Source: Pseudomonas sp. NC02
GTDB taxonomy: Bacteria; Pseudomonadota; Gammaproteobacteria; Pseudomonadales; Pseudomonadaceae
DNA: 64,000 nucleotides
Reading direction: 5' to 3'
Assembly (NCBI RefSeq): GCF_002874965.1
Contig: NZ_CP025624.1
Coordinates: 3,534,001 to 3,598,000 of the forward strand
Shown here: piece after piece, positions 27,143-37,200 of the stretch
Position numbering within the stretch: position 1 is the stretch's first letter
How the letters are laid out: every line of letters starts with the position of its first letter
Notes under the pieces: generated by a model
Seen by the model: the letters and a program-made list of their open reading frames with translations, nothing else
Database searches by the model: none
What the model was told of the DNA's origin: nothing
Position numbers and translations under genes: made by a program

Positions 27143-28111
27143 GTTCTGCGCAATACTGCGGCTGACAAAACTGAAGGCCAGCACGATAAAAATCAGCACG
27201 CCGGTTGCCACCTGCTGCCAGTAGAAGTTCCAGCCGATCAACAGCAAGCCATTGGCGATGACGTTGATGAACAGCACCCCCAGCAATGTGCCCGGAATAT
27301 TCGCCCGGCCCTGGCGGTTCAATGTGGTGCCGATAAACACCGCACCAATCGCATTCAGCAGGAACGCATTGCCCGACAGCGGCACGTAGGCGCTCACCGT
27401 CGAACTGAGCAGGACCCCCGCCACCGCGCACGCCAGCGCCGCCGCCAGCACCGTGGTGGTGACGATGCGCCGCACCGACAACCCCGAGTAATACGCCAGC
27501 AGCGGCTGGGTACCCTGGGCCAGCAGTTCGCGCCCCAGGCGTCCTCGAGCCAGCAACAGGCCGTAGACCACGGCCAATACCAGCACGATCAACAGCGGCA
27601 AGGGCACGCCCAACGGGCTGAAGCTCGCCAGTTCCGGCTTGAAACCCTGGGCGATATAAATTGGCTGGCCGCCGTCCGAGAGCAGTTGCTGGGCACTGGT
27701 GCCGATAAACAAGGTGCCGAGGGTGGCCAGGAACGGGCTGATCCGCAGCCCCGCGATCAAGCCGGCATTGAACAGTCCTACCAGCAGCCCGGCGGCCAAC
27801 GCACCGGCAATCGCCACACCCAGCCCGTGCCCGGCGTTAAGCAACACCACGAAGCTGAAGCTGGCGAAATCCAGCGCGGTGCCTACCGACAGATCGATGC
27901 CACCGGCCGCCACCGCATAGGTCATGCCGATCGCAACAATCGCCAGCAGCACGAAGTTATTCAGCACCAGGCTTTTCAGGTTGCCGCCACTGAGAAACCC
28001 CGGGGCCTGCCAGGCAAACACCACCACGATGGCCACGAACACCAGCGGCAACGTCAGGGGCAACAGCGAACGCCAGCCGCCATGGGCTTGCAGGATGGAT
28101 ACCTGACTCAT
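27137..28111 (-). CDS. RbsC-type sugar ABC permease (second copy)
   Basis: A 324-residue ribose/xylose/AI-2-type permease with 8-10 hydrophobic helices and the family motif VAAGGIDLSVGTALDFASF. It pairs with the other permease upstream; its ATG overlaps that gene's stop as ATGA. It is the last gene of the operon binding protein, ATPase, permease, permease. The sugar is unknown. Confidence 0.88.
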   Translation of the reverse strand: MSQVSILQAHGGWRSLLPLTLPLVFVAIVVVFAWQAPGFLSGGNLKSLVLNNFVLLAIVAIGMTYAVAAGGIDLSVGTALDFASFSFVVLLNAGHGLGVAIAGALAAGLLVGLFNAGLIAGLRISPFLATLGTLFIGTSAQQLLSDGGQPIYIAQGFKPELASFSPLGVPLPLLIVLVLAVVYGLLLARGRLGRELLAQGTQPLLAYYSGLSVRRIVTTTVLAAALACAVAGVLLSSTVSAYVPLSGNAFLLNAIGAVFIGTTLNRQGRANIPGTLLGVLFINVIANGLLLIGWNFYWQQVATGVLIFIVLAFSFVSRSIAQNT

Positions 28112-29100
28112 GAATGTTCTCCCCGGTTCAATGCGCTGGAAGCGGCGACCACCAGCAGAATCAGCACGCCCTGGACACCGTTGACCCAGAAGCTCGATAC
28201 GTTGAGCAACTGAAACCCGTTGATCAAAAAGCCGATCAACAGCGTCGCGAGCAAGGTGCCGGGGATGCTTGCCACCAGTCGCCGGGAAAACACCACGCCA
28301 AGAAAGGCTATGGCGACCACCGACAACAGCATGTCACCGGAGCCGGTGGTGCTGCCGCTGAAAAATGCCGCTGAACACAAAGCCGCCACCGCGGCACACA
28401 GCCCAGAGAGCAAATAACTGGAGAGTACGTAGGCCGGCACTCGAATCCCGGCGGCCTCGGCGGCGTGCGGGTACTCGCCGACGGCATGCAGGCGCAGCCC
28501 ATAGGCGGTGTGCTGGATCAGCAGCGTCAACACAAAGGCCGTCACCAGCAACACCCAGGCGAGTGCCGGCACGCCCAGCCAGGTCCCGCCACTGAGCAGG
28601 TCGAGCAACGGTGAGTCAGTCGAGACCACGGTGTTTTCGGTGAGGACCAGCTCCAGCCCGGCCAGTACATTCATGCTTGCCAGCGTTGCGAGCAACGGTG
28701 GCAAGCGCAGCACCACCACGGCCAGGCCATTGAGCAGGCCCACCGCCAGGCCGCAACCCAAGGTCAGCAGCAGGCTTGCCCACAGGTCGAGGCCTGCGTT
28801 GTTGAGTCGACTGAACACCGCCGCGCACAAGCCCAAATTGGCCGCCAGCGACAGATCAAGCCCGCCCGCCACCACGTTGGAGCCGCCGCCGATAATCACG
28901 CAGGTCAGGCCGAAGGCAAGTACGCCGAGGATCGCCGACTGGCTGAACACATTCGCGATATTGCCGACTGAAAAGAAGTTCGGCGCGGCGACGGCAAAGC
29001 CCAGCAAAATCGCGAGGAATACGCCCACCGAGCCGCGCCGCAACAGCAGTACCCATAACCGTTGGGACAAGCCAGGAGTAGCAGCTTCAAGCAGGGACAT
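28108..29100 (-). CDS. RbsC-type sugar ABC permease (first copy)
   Basis: A 330-residue permease of the same family with VVAGGLDLSLAANLGL. GGAGGT precedes the ATG at 29100, which lies inside the end of the ATPase gene (14-base overlap). Two distinct permeases suggest a heterodimeric channel. Confidence 0.88.
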   Translation of the reverse strand: MSLLEAATPGLSQRLWVLLLRRGSVGVFLAILLGFAVAAPNFFSVGNIANVFSQSAILGVLAFGLTCVIIGGGSNVVAGGLDLSLAANLGLCAAVFSRLNNAGLDLWASLLLTLGCGLAVGLLNGLAVVVLRLPPLLATLASMNVLAGLELVLTENTVVSTDSPLLDLLSGGTWLGVPALAWVLLVTAFVLTLLIQHTAYGLRLHAVGEYPHAAEAAGIRVPAYVLSSYLLSGLCAAVAALCSAAFFSGSTTGSGDMLLSVVAIAFLGVVFSRRLVASIPGTLLATLLIGFLINGFQLLNVSSFWVNGVQGVLILLVVAASSALNRGEHS

Positions 29101-30622
29101 GCACCACCTCCTGTTTCACCTGCACAGCCACTGTGGACTGCACCGCACCCGTGGCACACGCCAACAGTTGATCACTGTCCGCCTCACCGGCATGGAACTC
29201 CCCGGCTATTTCGCCTCGATGCAACACCAGGATGCGGTCGCAGATCCCCAGCAGCTCGGGCAAATCCGAAGACAGCACCAGCACCGCTGCGCCCTCTTCC
29301 ACCAGCCGCCCGATCACGCGATAAATCTCGACCTTGGCGCCGACGTCCACACCTACGCACGGTTCGTCCAACAGGTACACCGCCGAGCGCCGGCTCAGCC
29401 ATTTGCCCAGGGCGACTTTCTGCTGGTTGCCGCCGCTGAGCTGGCTGACGGCAGCCTGCGGGCCCGGCGTCTTGATCGCCAACTCGTCGATCAGCCGCAG
29501 GCTTTCGGCCTGCTCCTTACGCTGGCTCAGTAACCCCCAGCGACTGAAACGCCCAAGCCCGGCGAGCGTGAGGTTTTCCAGCACCGACAGCAGCGGTGAA
29601 ATCCCCTGGCTGCGGCGTTCTTCCGGCACCAGTGCAATCCCTTGGGCAATGGCTTCTCCGGGTGAACGCAGGCGCAACAAACGCCCCTCCAGATGAATGC
29701 TGCCGCTGTCGGCGCGCACCACACCGAACAGGGTCTTGAGCAGGTCCTTGGCGCCCGACCCGACCAGCCCGGTGAGGCCGACGATCTCGCCACGACGCAA
29801 TTCCAGGTCGATCTGCCGGTAGCGCCGGGCCAGGTTCAGCCCACGCACCTGCAGCAATGGTTCGCCGAGCTCGACCTGCGCCTTGGGGTACATCTCCTGG
29901 ACCTCGCGGTTGACCATCAACCGCGCAATCTGCGCGCTGGAGGTGTGCCGTGGCTCAACCACGGCCACATCTCGACCATTGCGCAACACCGTCACTTCAT
30001 CGCACAGGCTGTCGATTTCCTGCAGGTAATGGGAGATGTAGAGAATCGACAAACCCTGGTCCCGCAGGCGCTTGACGATCCGCAGCAACTGGTCGACTTC
30101 GCGCTTGACCAGCGCCACGCTGGGCTCGTCGAACACCAGGATCTTCGGCTTGCGAATCAACGCCCGGGTGATTTGCAGCACCTGGCGCTCGGCGCTGTTC
30201 AGCTCGCCTACCAACGCGTCGGCGGGCAGTTGCAGCTCAAAATATTCCGCCAGCAAACGTTCTGCCTCGCGCTGCTGCCGGCGCCGGTCGACAAACGGAC
30301 CACGGCGTAATTCATGGCCGAAAAACAACGCCTCGCCCACGGTAAAACTCGCCGGCAACAGCCGCTCCTGATGGATGAACTGCACGCCCAGCGCGTCCAC
30401 CTGGCGCGGCGACAGTGCGGCATACGGCTGGCCGTCAATGCTCACCTGCCCCGAGTCCGCTTTGTGGATCCCCGCCAGGACCTTGATCAAGGTCGACTTG
30501 CCGGCACCGTTCTCGCCCACCAGGCCGTGAATGGTGCCGCGCTCGACCTTCAGGCTCGCATCATCCAGCGCCAGGGTGGCGCCGAAGCGTTTGCGCAGGT
30601 GCTGCAAGTGCAACGCGGCCAT
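29087..30622 (-). CDS. RbsA/XylG-type sugar ABC ATPase (tandem domains)
   Basis: A 511-residue protein with two ATPase halves. The first has Walker A GENGAGKST and Walker B ILVFDEP. The second has a degenerate P-loop (GLVGSGAKD), as is usual in this family, and an intact signature LSGGNQQK. The ATG at 30622 overlaps the binding-protein stop as TGATG. It powers the two permeases downstream. Confidence 0.92.
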   Translation of the reverse strand: MAALHLQHLRKRFGATLALDDASLKVERGTIHGLVGENGAGKSTLIKVLAGIHKADSGQVSIDGQPYAALSPRQVDALGVQFIHQERLLPASFTVGEALFFGHELRRGPFVDRRRQQREAERLLAEYFELQLPADALVGELNSAERQVLQITRALIRKPKILVFDEPSVALVKREVDQLLRIVKRLRDQGLSILYISHYLQEIDSLCDEVTVLRNGRDVAVVEPRHTSSAQIARLMVNREVQEMYPKAQVELGEPLLQVRGLNLARRYRQIDLELRRGEIVGLTGLVGSGAKDLLKTLFGVVRADSGSIHLEGRLLRLRSPGEAIAQGIALVPEERRSQGISPLLSVLENLTLAGLGRFSRWGLLSQRKEQAESLRLIDELAIKTPGPQAAVSQLSGGNQQKVALGKWLSRRSAVYLLDEPCVGVDVGAKVEIYRVIGRLVEEGAAVLVLSSDLPELLGICDRILVLHRGEIAGEFHAGEADSDQLLACATGAVQSTVAVQVKQEVVHVPA

Positions 30623-31608
30623 CAATCACCCCGCAGTTGCTGGACCTGCGCCAGGTTGGCGGCGGTGGTCAGCAGCGTCGGCACATGGGTTTCCTTGGGC
30701 AGGTCACGCTGCCCGGCCAGGTAGCGGGCCACGTTCTGCACAGCAGTCTTGCCGATCAGCGCCGGTTGCTGGGCGACTACCGCGCCCACCGGCGAATTGG
30801 CCTGGCCGAGCAGCTCCAGTACCTCCGGCGTACCGTCCACGCCGTAGGTCTTGATCTCGGTGCGCTTGGCGTCGATCAACGCCTTGCTTGCCCCCAGTTG
30901 CGGAATGTCCCACGCCGCCCAGATCGCCGAGACACTGCCGGCCGGGTACTTGTTGAGCAACGCGGACACCTGGGAATAGGCATCCTGCACGGTGTTGGGG
31001 ATCACATCCCGCAGCTCCGGCTCGATGATTTCCAGTTGCGGGTGATCCTTGAGCGCCAGCTTCAACTGGTCGTAGCGAATCGCGCACACCGGCACGCCGT
31101 AGAAGCCGTTGAACACCAGGATCTTGCCCTTGCCGCCGGCATCCTTGATCAACTGATCGGCCAGGGCCTTGCCGGTGGCGACGTTATCCGAGGTGGTGTT
31201 GTTGAGGCTGTACTGCGACGGCGCGTCGATGGTGAACAGCGGGATGCCGGCCTTGCTGATGCGCTTGAGCCACGGGTCGATCACGCTCAGGGTGCCGAGG
31301 GTCTGGATCACCGCATCGGGTTTCTGGGTGACCACGGTTTGCAGTTGGGTCACCAGGTTCTTGTCGTTGCGCCCTGCATCCAGGGTGATCGGCGTGCCGC
31401 CGAGGCGCTTGATCTCATCGACCTGGGCCTGGAAGGCCTTGATATCGAAGTAGTGACTGGTGCCGGTCATGCTCACGGCAATGCGCTTGCCGGCCAGGGA
31501 CGGCACCGCGTCATCGCCCCCGGCGGCCTGGGACACGGCGGCGTGGCCCAGCAACAACGCTGCGCCGAGCAAGATGTAACGTGAACGCGAGAAAAAGGTG
31601 CAAGGCAT
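30622..31608 (-). CDS. Periplasmic sugar-binding protein (RbsB-type)
   Basis: A 328-residue type-1 periplasmic binding protein with a signal peptide (MPCTFFSRSRYILLGAALLLGHAAVSQA). The mature part starts near KRIAVSMTGTSHYFDIKAF. I took the ATG at 31608 because GGAG stands 7 bases before it; a longer frame begins at 31671. It is the first gene of the importer operon, divergent from the cupin gene with a 265-base gap that holds the promoter. The ligand is unknown. Confidence 0.88.
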   Translation of the reverse strand: MPCTFFSRSRYILLGAALLLGHAAVSQAAGGDDAVPSLAGKRIAVSMTGTSHYFDIKAFQAQVDEIKRLGGTPITLDAGRNDKNLVTQLQTVVTQKPDAVIQTLGTLSVIDPWLKRISKAGIPLFTIDAPSQYSLNNTTSDNVATGKALADQLIKDAGGKGKILVFNGFYGVPVCAIRYDQLKLALKDHPQLEIIEPELRDVIPNTVQDAYSQVSALLNKYPAGSVSAIWAAWDIPQLGASKALIDAKRTEIKTYGVDGTPEVLELLGQANSPVGAVVAQQPALIGKTAVQNVARYLAGQRDLPKETHVPTLLTTAANLAQVQQLRGD

Positions 31609-31873
31609 ACAGGGCTCCGCTGAGCAACGGGTGAAAGGGTTCACCTGTGTGCATTGCAGAGCCCATGCCATAAATTACTTTCAATAAAATCAACGCGATA
31701 AAAACAATGGACAAGGCCTTGCTGTCTCGAGCAAACCACAACTGTCCGACTGCTGTTGCCCAGCCAACAGTTGCACACACCCAGGACCGTCGCGCGCTGC
31801 ACGATCATTCAATATCCGGCGGGCCGTTGGGCCTAACTTAAGGCTCCAATGTCCTGAAACCCTGGAACCTACA

Positions 31874-32260
31874 ATGCCCGCCTCCCACACTTCGACGAAT
31901 TACGCCTCGATCAACTTCGCCCAGAAATACGCCCTGTTCAGCGAGCAATGGGCGCCCAAGGTCGTCGCGCAGATGAACGACTACCAGTTCAAGGTGGTGA
32001 AGATCGAAGGTGACTTCATCTGGCACGACCATGCCGACACCGATGAAACCTTTATCGTCCTCGAAGGCACCCTGCGCATCGACTTCCGCGACGGCGCGGT
32101 GACCATCGGCCAAGGGGAAATGTACGTGGTGCCCAAGGGCGTCGAGCACAAGCCGCACGCATTGGGTGAGGTGAAGTTGCTGTTGATCGAACCCTGCGGC
32201 GTGCTGAACACCGGCAGCGAGGGTGGCGAGCGCACGGCAATCAACGACGTGTGGATTTAG
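31874..32260 (+). CDS. Single-domain cupin protein
   Basis: A 128-residue cupin. Motif 1 is HDHADTDETFIVLEG (two His and a Glu) and motif 2 is YVVPKGVEHKPHA, so a metal site is probably intact. Such small cupins are often isomerases or dioxygenases of unknown substrate. It is divergent from the sugar importer. Confidence 0.8.
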   Translation: MPASHTSTNYASINFAQKYALFSEQWAPKVVAQMNDYQFKVVKIEGDFIWHDHADTDETFIVLEGTLRIDFRDGAVTIGQGEMYVVPKGVEHKPHALGEVKLLLIEPCGVLNTGSEGGERTAINDVWI

Positions 32261-32328
32261 CACCTTCCGGCGTTGCCTGTTTGGGCTAGTCTTTACCTCA
32301 CAGTTACTCCAGACCAGGAGCACGCGTG

Positions 32329-32739
32329 ATGAACAGGCAGCTCAGGAAAACCTCAGCCCTCGTGATTGCCCTGATGGCGTTGATGGGCAACGTCTACGCT
32401 GGCACTGGCGCCTGCCCGCCCACCGATGCCCTTAAAGATACGTACAAAAAGACGCCGACCGGCGAAGTGGTCGCCTACACCGCGTCCGGCCCGGACGGTC
32501 GGCAATGGACCGGGCAAAACCCGATGACAGAGCAGAAGGACCTGCACCAGGTCCACTTTGAAAAGGCGGTGATCCAAAGCAGCCAGGGCCAGTCGTCTGT
32601 GGCATGCCACTACCTGGATCAGAACCATGAACCGGTAAGCATGACCCTGAAAAACCAGGTCAATGCCAGGCCTCTGGGCAGCGCATGGTCAGGCAACGAA
32701 TGCACGGCAACCAACCCGGCGCTCTGTACATTTGAATAG
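32329..32739 (+). CDS. Secreted protein of unknown function
   Basis: A 136-residue protein with a signal peptide (MNRQLRKTSALVIALMALMGNVYA) and a mature part holding four cysteines (GACPP, VACHY, NECTA, ALCTF), probably two disulfides. AGGAG stands 8 bases before the ATG; the GTG three bases earlier is also possible. Unknown family to me. It precedes mexE by 225 bases, which hold the likely MexT sites, so it is not part of that operon. Confidence 0.65.
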   Translation: MNRQLRKTSALVIALMALMGNVYAGTGACPPTDALKDTYKKTPTGEVVAYTASGPDGRQWTGQNPMTEQKDLHQVHFEKAVIQSSQGQSSVACHYLDQNHEPVSMTLKNQVNARPLGSAWSGNECTATNPALCTFE

Positions 32740-32802
32740 CAGGCACGCCCGACAGTTTATGCGGCGCGCTGTTCCTTGCATCTTGCGCAACAGTCCTTTG
32801 TC

Positions 32803-32817
32803 ATCAACAGCATTGAT
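32803..32817 (+). promoter_or_regulatory. ATC-N9-GAT motif, weaker MexT/LysR-like site
   Basis: ATCAACAGCATTGAT fits the nod-box core ATC-N9-GAT and the first two blocks of the MexT consensus; the third block does not match. It lies 62 bases upstream of the better site, so it could be a second contact for a LysR tetramer. Confidence 0.35.
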
Positions 32818-32864
32818 AGCTCCCTAACGAAAGCCCCATGCTAGAGGGCTCGCTTTACGCTTAT

Positions 32865-32888
32865 ATCATTCCGAATGATAGTTACCTT
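32865..32888 (+). promoter_or_regulatory. Candidate MexT box upstream of mexE
   Basis: The sequence reads ATCA-TTCCG-AATGAT-AGTT-ACCTT. Against ATCA-N5-GTCGAT-N4-ACYAT, the first block is exact, the middle keeps GAT, and the last matches 4 of 5 with the right spacing. The first 15 bases are also a perfect palindrome of ATC-N9-GAT type. It lies 77 bases before the mexE start. Confidence 0.6.
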
Positions 32889-32964
32889 TGTTTCATTCGA
32901 TTCGTGAGATAGCACCCTGCCGAGCATGATCCGCCCATCTTAAATACATTGGCGGATGCACCTC

Positions 32965-34206
32965 ATGGAACAGTCACTCAAACATTTGCGCTATCCCTTG
33001 GCCATTTTGGCCGTGATGGTGATGAGCGCCTGCGGCAAAGCGCCCGAACAGGCAGCCGCCATGCCACCAAGCCACGTCAGCGTGGCCAAGGTGCTGGAAC
33101 AACCGGTCAATGAGTGGGACGAATTCACCGGTCGGCTCGAAGCGCCGGAAACCGTGCAGATCCGTCCGCGCGTGTCGGGCCAGATCGATCAGGTCGCCTT
33201 CACCGAAGGTGCCTTGGTCAAGAAAGGCGACCTGTTGTTCCAGATCGACCCACGCCCATTCCAGGCTGAGGTGCGCCGCCTCGAAGCACAACTCGCACAA
33301 ACCAAGGCCGCCGCCACCCGCAGCGATAACGAAGCCCAGCGCGGCGAACGCCTGCGCCAGAGCAATGCGATCTCCGCCGAGCTGGCCGACTCGCGCACCA
33401 CCGCCGCCCAGGAAGCCCATGCGACTGTCGCCGGCATCCAGGCGCAGTTGGACCTGGCCAAGCTGAACCTGAGCTTCACCCGTGTCAGCTCGCCCATCAG
33501 CGGCCGCGTCAGCCGTGCCGAGATCACCGCCGGCAACCTGGTGACCGCCGATGTCACCGCGCTGACCAGCGTGGTGTCCACCGACAAGGTCTACGCCTAC
33601 TTCGACGCCGATGAACGTGTGTACCTCAAGTACACCGAACTCGCGCGCCAGGGTCGCCGTGGCGCGACTACCCCGGTGTACCTGGGCCTGTCCAATGAAG
33701 ACGGCAACCCGCACCTGGGCCAGATGAACTTCGTCGACAACCAGGTCAACCCGGCTACCGGCACCATTCGTGGTCGCGCCGTGTTTGATAACAGCAAGGG
33801 CGAATACACCCCAGGCCTGTATGCGCGCCTGAAGCTGGTAGGCAGTGGCACCTACTCCGCCGTGCTGATCAGCGACGAAGCCGTGGGCACCGACCTGGGC
33901 AAGAAGTTCGTACTGGTGATGGACGGCGACAAGCCTGCCTACCGCGCTGTGGAACTGGGTCCGAAGATCGAAGGTTTGCGCATCGTGCGCAGCGGCCTGA
34001 CCAAGGACGACACGATCATCGTCAAGGGTTTGCAGCGCGTTCGCCCGGGGTCGCCGGTTGCACCGGAAACCATCCCGATGGCCAGCAAGGAAACCCTCGC
34101 CGCCTTGGCACAACAACGACAAGCGCTTGAAGCCAGCAACCTGGAGCAAGTGGCGCCGGATAAAGCCGCGCCCAAGCTCGCAAGTACAGCGACTCCACGC
34201 GGTTAA
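32965..34206 (+). CDS. mexE: MexE, RND efflux periplasmic adaptor
   Basis: A 413-residue lipoprotein adaptor. The signal peptide ends in a lipobox with C23 (MVMSACGK). It has lipoyl (RPRVSGQIDQVAFTEG), alpha-hairpin (QRGERLRQSNAISAELADSR) and beta-barrel domains, all close to P. aeruginosa MexE. It links MexF to OprN. I chose the ATG at 32965 (MEQSLKHLRYP) to match MexE; the ATG 9 bases earlier has no ribosome site. First gene of mexEF-oprN. Confidence 0.94.
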   Translation: MEQSLKHLRYPLAILAVMVMSACGKAPEQAAAMPPSHVSVAKVLEQPVNEWDEFTGRLEAPETVQIRPRVSGQIDQVAFTEGALVKKGDLLFQIDPRPFQAEVRRLEAQLAQTKAAATRSDNEAQRGERLRQSNAISAELADSRTTAAQEAHATVAGIQAQLDLAKLNLSFTRVSSPISGRVSRAEITAGNLVTADVTALTSVVSTDKVYAYFDADERVYLKYTELARQGRRGATTPVYLGLSNEDGNPHLGQMNFVDNQVNPATGTIRGRAVFDNSKGEYTPGLYARLKLVGSGTYSAVLISDEAVGTDLGKKFVLVMDGDKPAYRAVELGPKIEGLRIVRSGLTKDDTIIVKGLQRVRPGSPVAPETIPMASKETLAALAQQRQALEASNLEQVAPDKAAPKLASTATPRG

Positions 34207-34221
34207 GGGATACGACTCAAG

Positions 34222-37200
34222 ATGAATTTTTCCAAGTTCTTCATTTCGCGGCCGATCTTCGCAGCGGTGCTGTCGCTGTTGATCCTGATCGCCGGCGCGA
34301 TTTCACTGTTCCAGCTACCGATCAGTGAATACCCGGAAGTGGTGCCGCCGACCGTCGTGGTCCGTGCCAACTTCCCGGGCGCCAACCCCAAGGTCATCGG
34401 TGAAACCGTGGCCGCGCCTCTGGAGCAAGCCATCACCGGCGTCGAGAACATGCTGTACATGTCCTCGCAGTCAACCGCCGACGGCAAGCTGACCCTGACC
34501 ATCACCTTCGCCCTGGGCACCGACCTGGATAACGCGCAGGTACAGGTGCAGAACCGGGTAACCCGGACTCAGCCCAAACTGCCCGAGGAAGTGACGCGCA
34601 TCGGTATTACCGTGGACAAGGCCTCTCCCGACCTGACCATGGTGGTGCACATCACCTCCCCCGACCAGCGCTACAACATGCTCTACCTGTCCAACTACGC
34701 GATCCTCAATATCAAGGATGAGCTGGCACGGCTGGGCGGCGTGGGTGATGTGCAGCTGTTCGGCATGGGCGATTACTCCCTGCGTGTGTGGCTGGACCCG
34801 AACAAGACCGCCTCGCGCAACCTGACCGCCACCGATGTGGTCACGGCCATTCGCGAACAGAACCGCCAGGTGGCGGCCGGTGCCTTAGGCGCGCAACCTG
34901 CGCCGAATGACACCAGCTTCCAGCTGTCGGTCAACACCCAGGGCCGACTGGTCACTGAGGAAGAGTTCGAGAATATCGTCATCCGTGCCGGCGCCAACGG
35001 CGAAATCACGCGTTTGAAGGACATTGCACGGGTTGAGCTGGGCTCCAGCCAGTACGCCCTGCGCTCGTTGATCGACAACCAGCCGGCCGTGGCGATCCCG
35101 ATCTTCCAGCGCCCGGGCTCCAACGCAATCGACATCTCCAATGAAGTGCGCGCCAAGATGGCGGAGCTGAAACAGAGCTTCCCGGAGGGCATGGATTACC
35201 GCATCGCCTATGACCCTACCGTCTTCGTACGTGGCTCCATCGAGGCCGTGGTTCACACCCTGTTCGAAGCACTGATCCTGGTGGTGCTGGTGGTGATCCT
35301 GTTCCTGCAGACCTGGCGTGCGTCGATCATTCCATTGGTGGCGGTGCCGGTATCGTTGATCGGTACCTTTGCGGTGATGCACCTGTTTGGCTTCTCGCTC
35401 AACGCGCTGTCGCTGTTCGGGCTGGTGTTGGCGATCGGTATCGTGGTGGACGACGCCATCGTGGTGGTGGAGAACGTCGAACGGAACATCGAATTGGGCC
35501 TGGAACCGTTCCCGGCCACTGAAAAGGCCATGAGCGAAGTAACCGGCCCGATCATCGCGACCGCGCTGGTACTGTGTGCGGTGTTCATTCCAGCGGCATT
35601 TATCAGCGGCTTGACCGGCCAGTTCTACAAGCAGTTCGCCTTGACCATTGCGATCTCGACCGTGATCTCGGCGTTCAACTCGCTGACCCTGTCGCCCGCA
35701 CTGGCAGCGGTATTGCTCAAAGGCCACAACGCGCCGAAAGACGGGTTCTCCAGGTTCCTCGACAGGATGCTGGGCGGCTGGTTGTTCAAACCGTTCAACC
35801 GCTTCTTCGACAAGGCCAGCCATGGTTACGTCGGCACGGTACGCAGGGTGATCCGCGGCAGTGGTATCGCGCTGTTCCTGTACGCCGGCCTGATGGTCCT
35901 GACCTGGATGGGCTTTGCCCACACGCCGACCGGTTTCGTACCGGCCCAGGACAAGCAATACCTGGTGGCCTTCGCGCAATTGCCGGACGCCGCGAGCCTG
36001 GACCGTACCGAAGACGTGATCAAGCGCATGTCCGACATCGCCATGAAACAGCCCGGCGTGGAAAGCGCGATCGCCTTCCCCGGCTTGTCGATCAACGGTT
36101 TTACCAACAGCCCGAACAACGGCATCGTGTTCGTGACCTTGAAGCCGTTCGATGAGCGTAAAGACCCGAGCCTGTCTGCCGGTGCGATTGCCGGTGCACT
36201 GAATGGCAAGTACAGCAGCATCCAGGAAGCCTACATGGCGATCTTCCCACCGCCGCCGGTACAGGGCCTGGGTACGATCGGCGGGTTCCGCCTGCAGGTC
36301 GAAGACCGTGGCAACCTGGGTTACGACGAGCTGTACAAAGAAGTGCAGAACATCATTACCAAGAGCCGTGGCGTGCCTGAGTTGTTCGGCCTGTTCACCA
36401 GCTACACGGTCAACGTGCCCCAGGTCGATGCTGCCATCGACCGCGAAAAGGCCAAGACCCATGGCGTGGCGATCAGCGACATCTTCGACACCCTGCAGAT
36501 CTACCTGGGCTCGTTGTATGCCAACGACTTCAACCGCTTCGGGCGCACCTATCAGGTCAACGTGCAGGCTGAGCAACAGTTCCGCCAGGATGAAGACCAG
36601 ATCGGCCAGCTGAAAGTGCGCAACAACAAAGGCGAGATGATTCCCCTGGCGACCTTCATCAAGGTCAGCGACACCTCGGGCCCGGACCGCGTGATGCACT
36701 ACAACGGCTTCATCACCGCCGAGATCAACGGCAACGCCGCACCGGGCTACAGCTCCGGCCAGGCCCAGGCGGCGATCGAGAAACTGTTGAAAGACGAACT
36801 GCCCAACGGCATGACCTACGAGTGGACCGACCTGACCTATCAGCAAATCCTCTCGGGCAACACTGCGCTGTTCGTGTTCCCGCTCTGCGTACTGCTGGCG
36901 TTCCTGGTACTGGCCGCCCAATACGAAAGCTGGAGCCTGCCACTGGCGGTGATCCTGATCGTACCGATGACCCTGCTGTCGGCCATCACCGGGGTGATTA
37001 TCTCTGGTGGCGACAACAACATCTTTACCCAGATCGGCCTGATCGTCCTGGTGGGCCTGGCCTGTAAGAACGCGATTCTGATCGTCGAGTTCGCCAAGGA
37101 TAAACAGCAGGAAGGCCTCGATCCGCTCGCTGCGGTACTGGAAGCCTGCCGTCTGCGTCTGCGGCCGATCCTGATGACCTCGTTCGCCTTCATCATGGGT

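Noticed and set aside
30622..31671. Longer start for the sugar-binding protein at 31671
   Set aside because: The extra 21 residues would precede a perfect signal peptide; the ribosome site fits the ATG at 31608.
31511..31890. Short minus-strand open frames between the sugar importer and the cupin gene
   Set aside because: No ribosome sites and no conserved look; they overlap the divergent promoter region and the start of the binding-protein gene.
32865..32879. Possible Fur box before mexE (ATCATTC-C-GAATGAT)
   Set aside because: It is palindromic and AT-rich, but lacks the GATAAT repeats. The MexT pattern and spacing explain it better.
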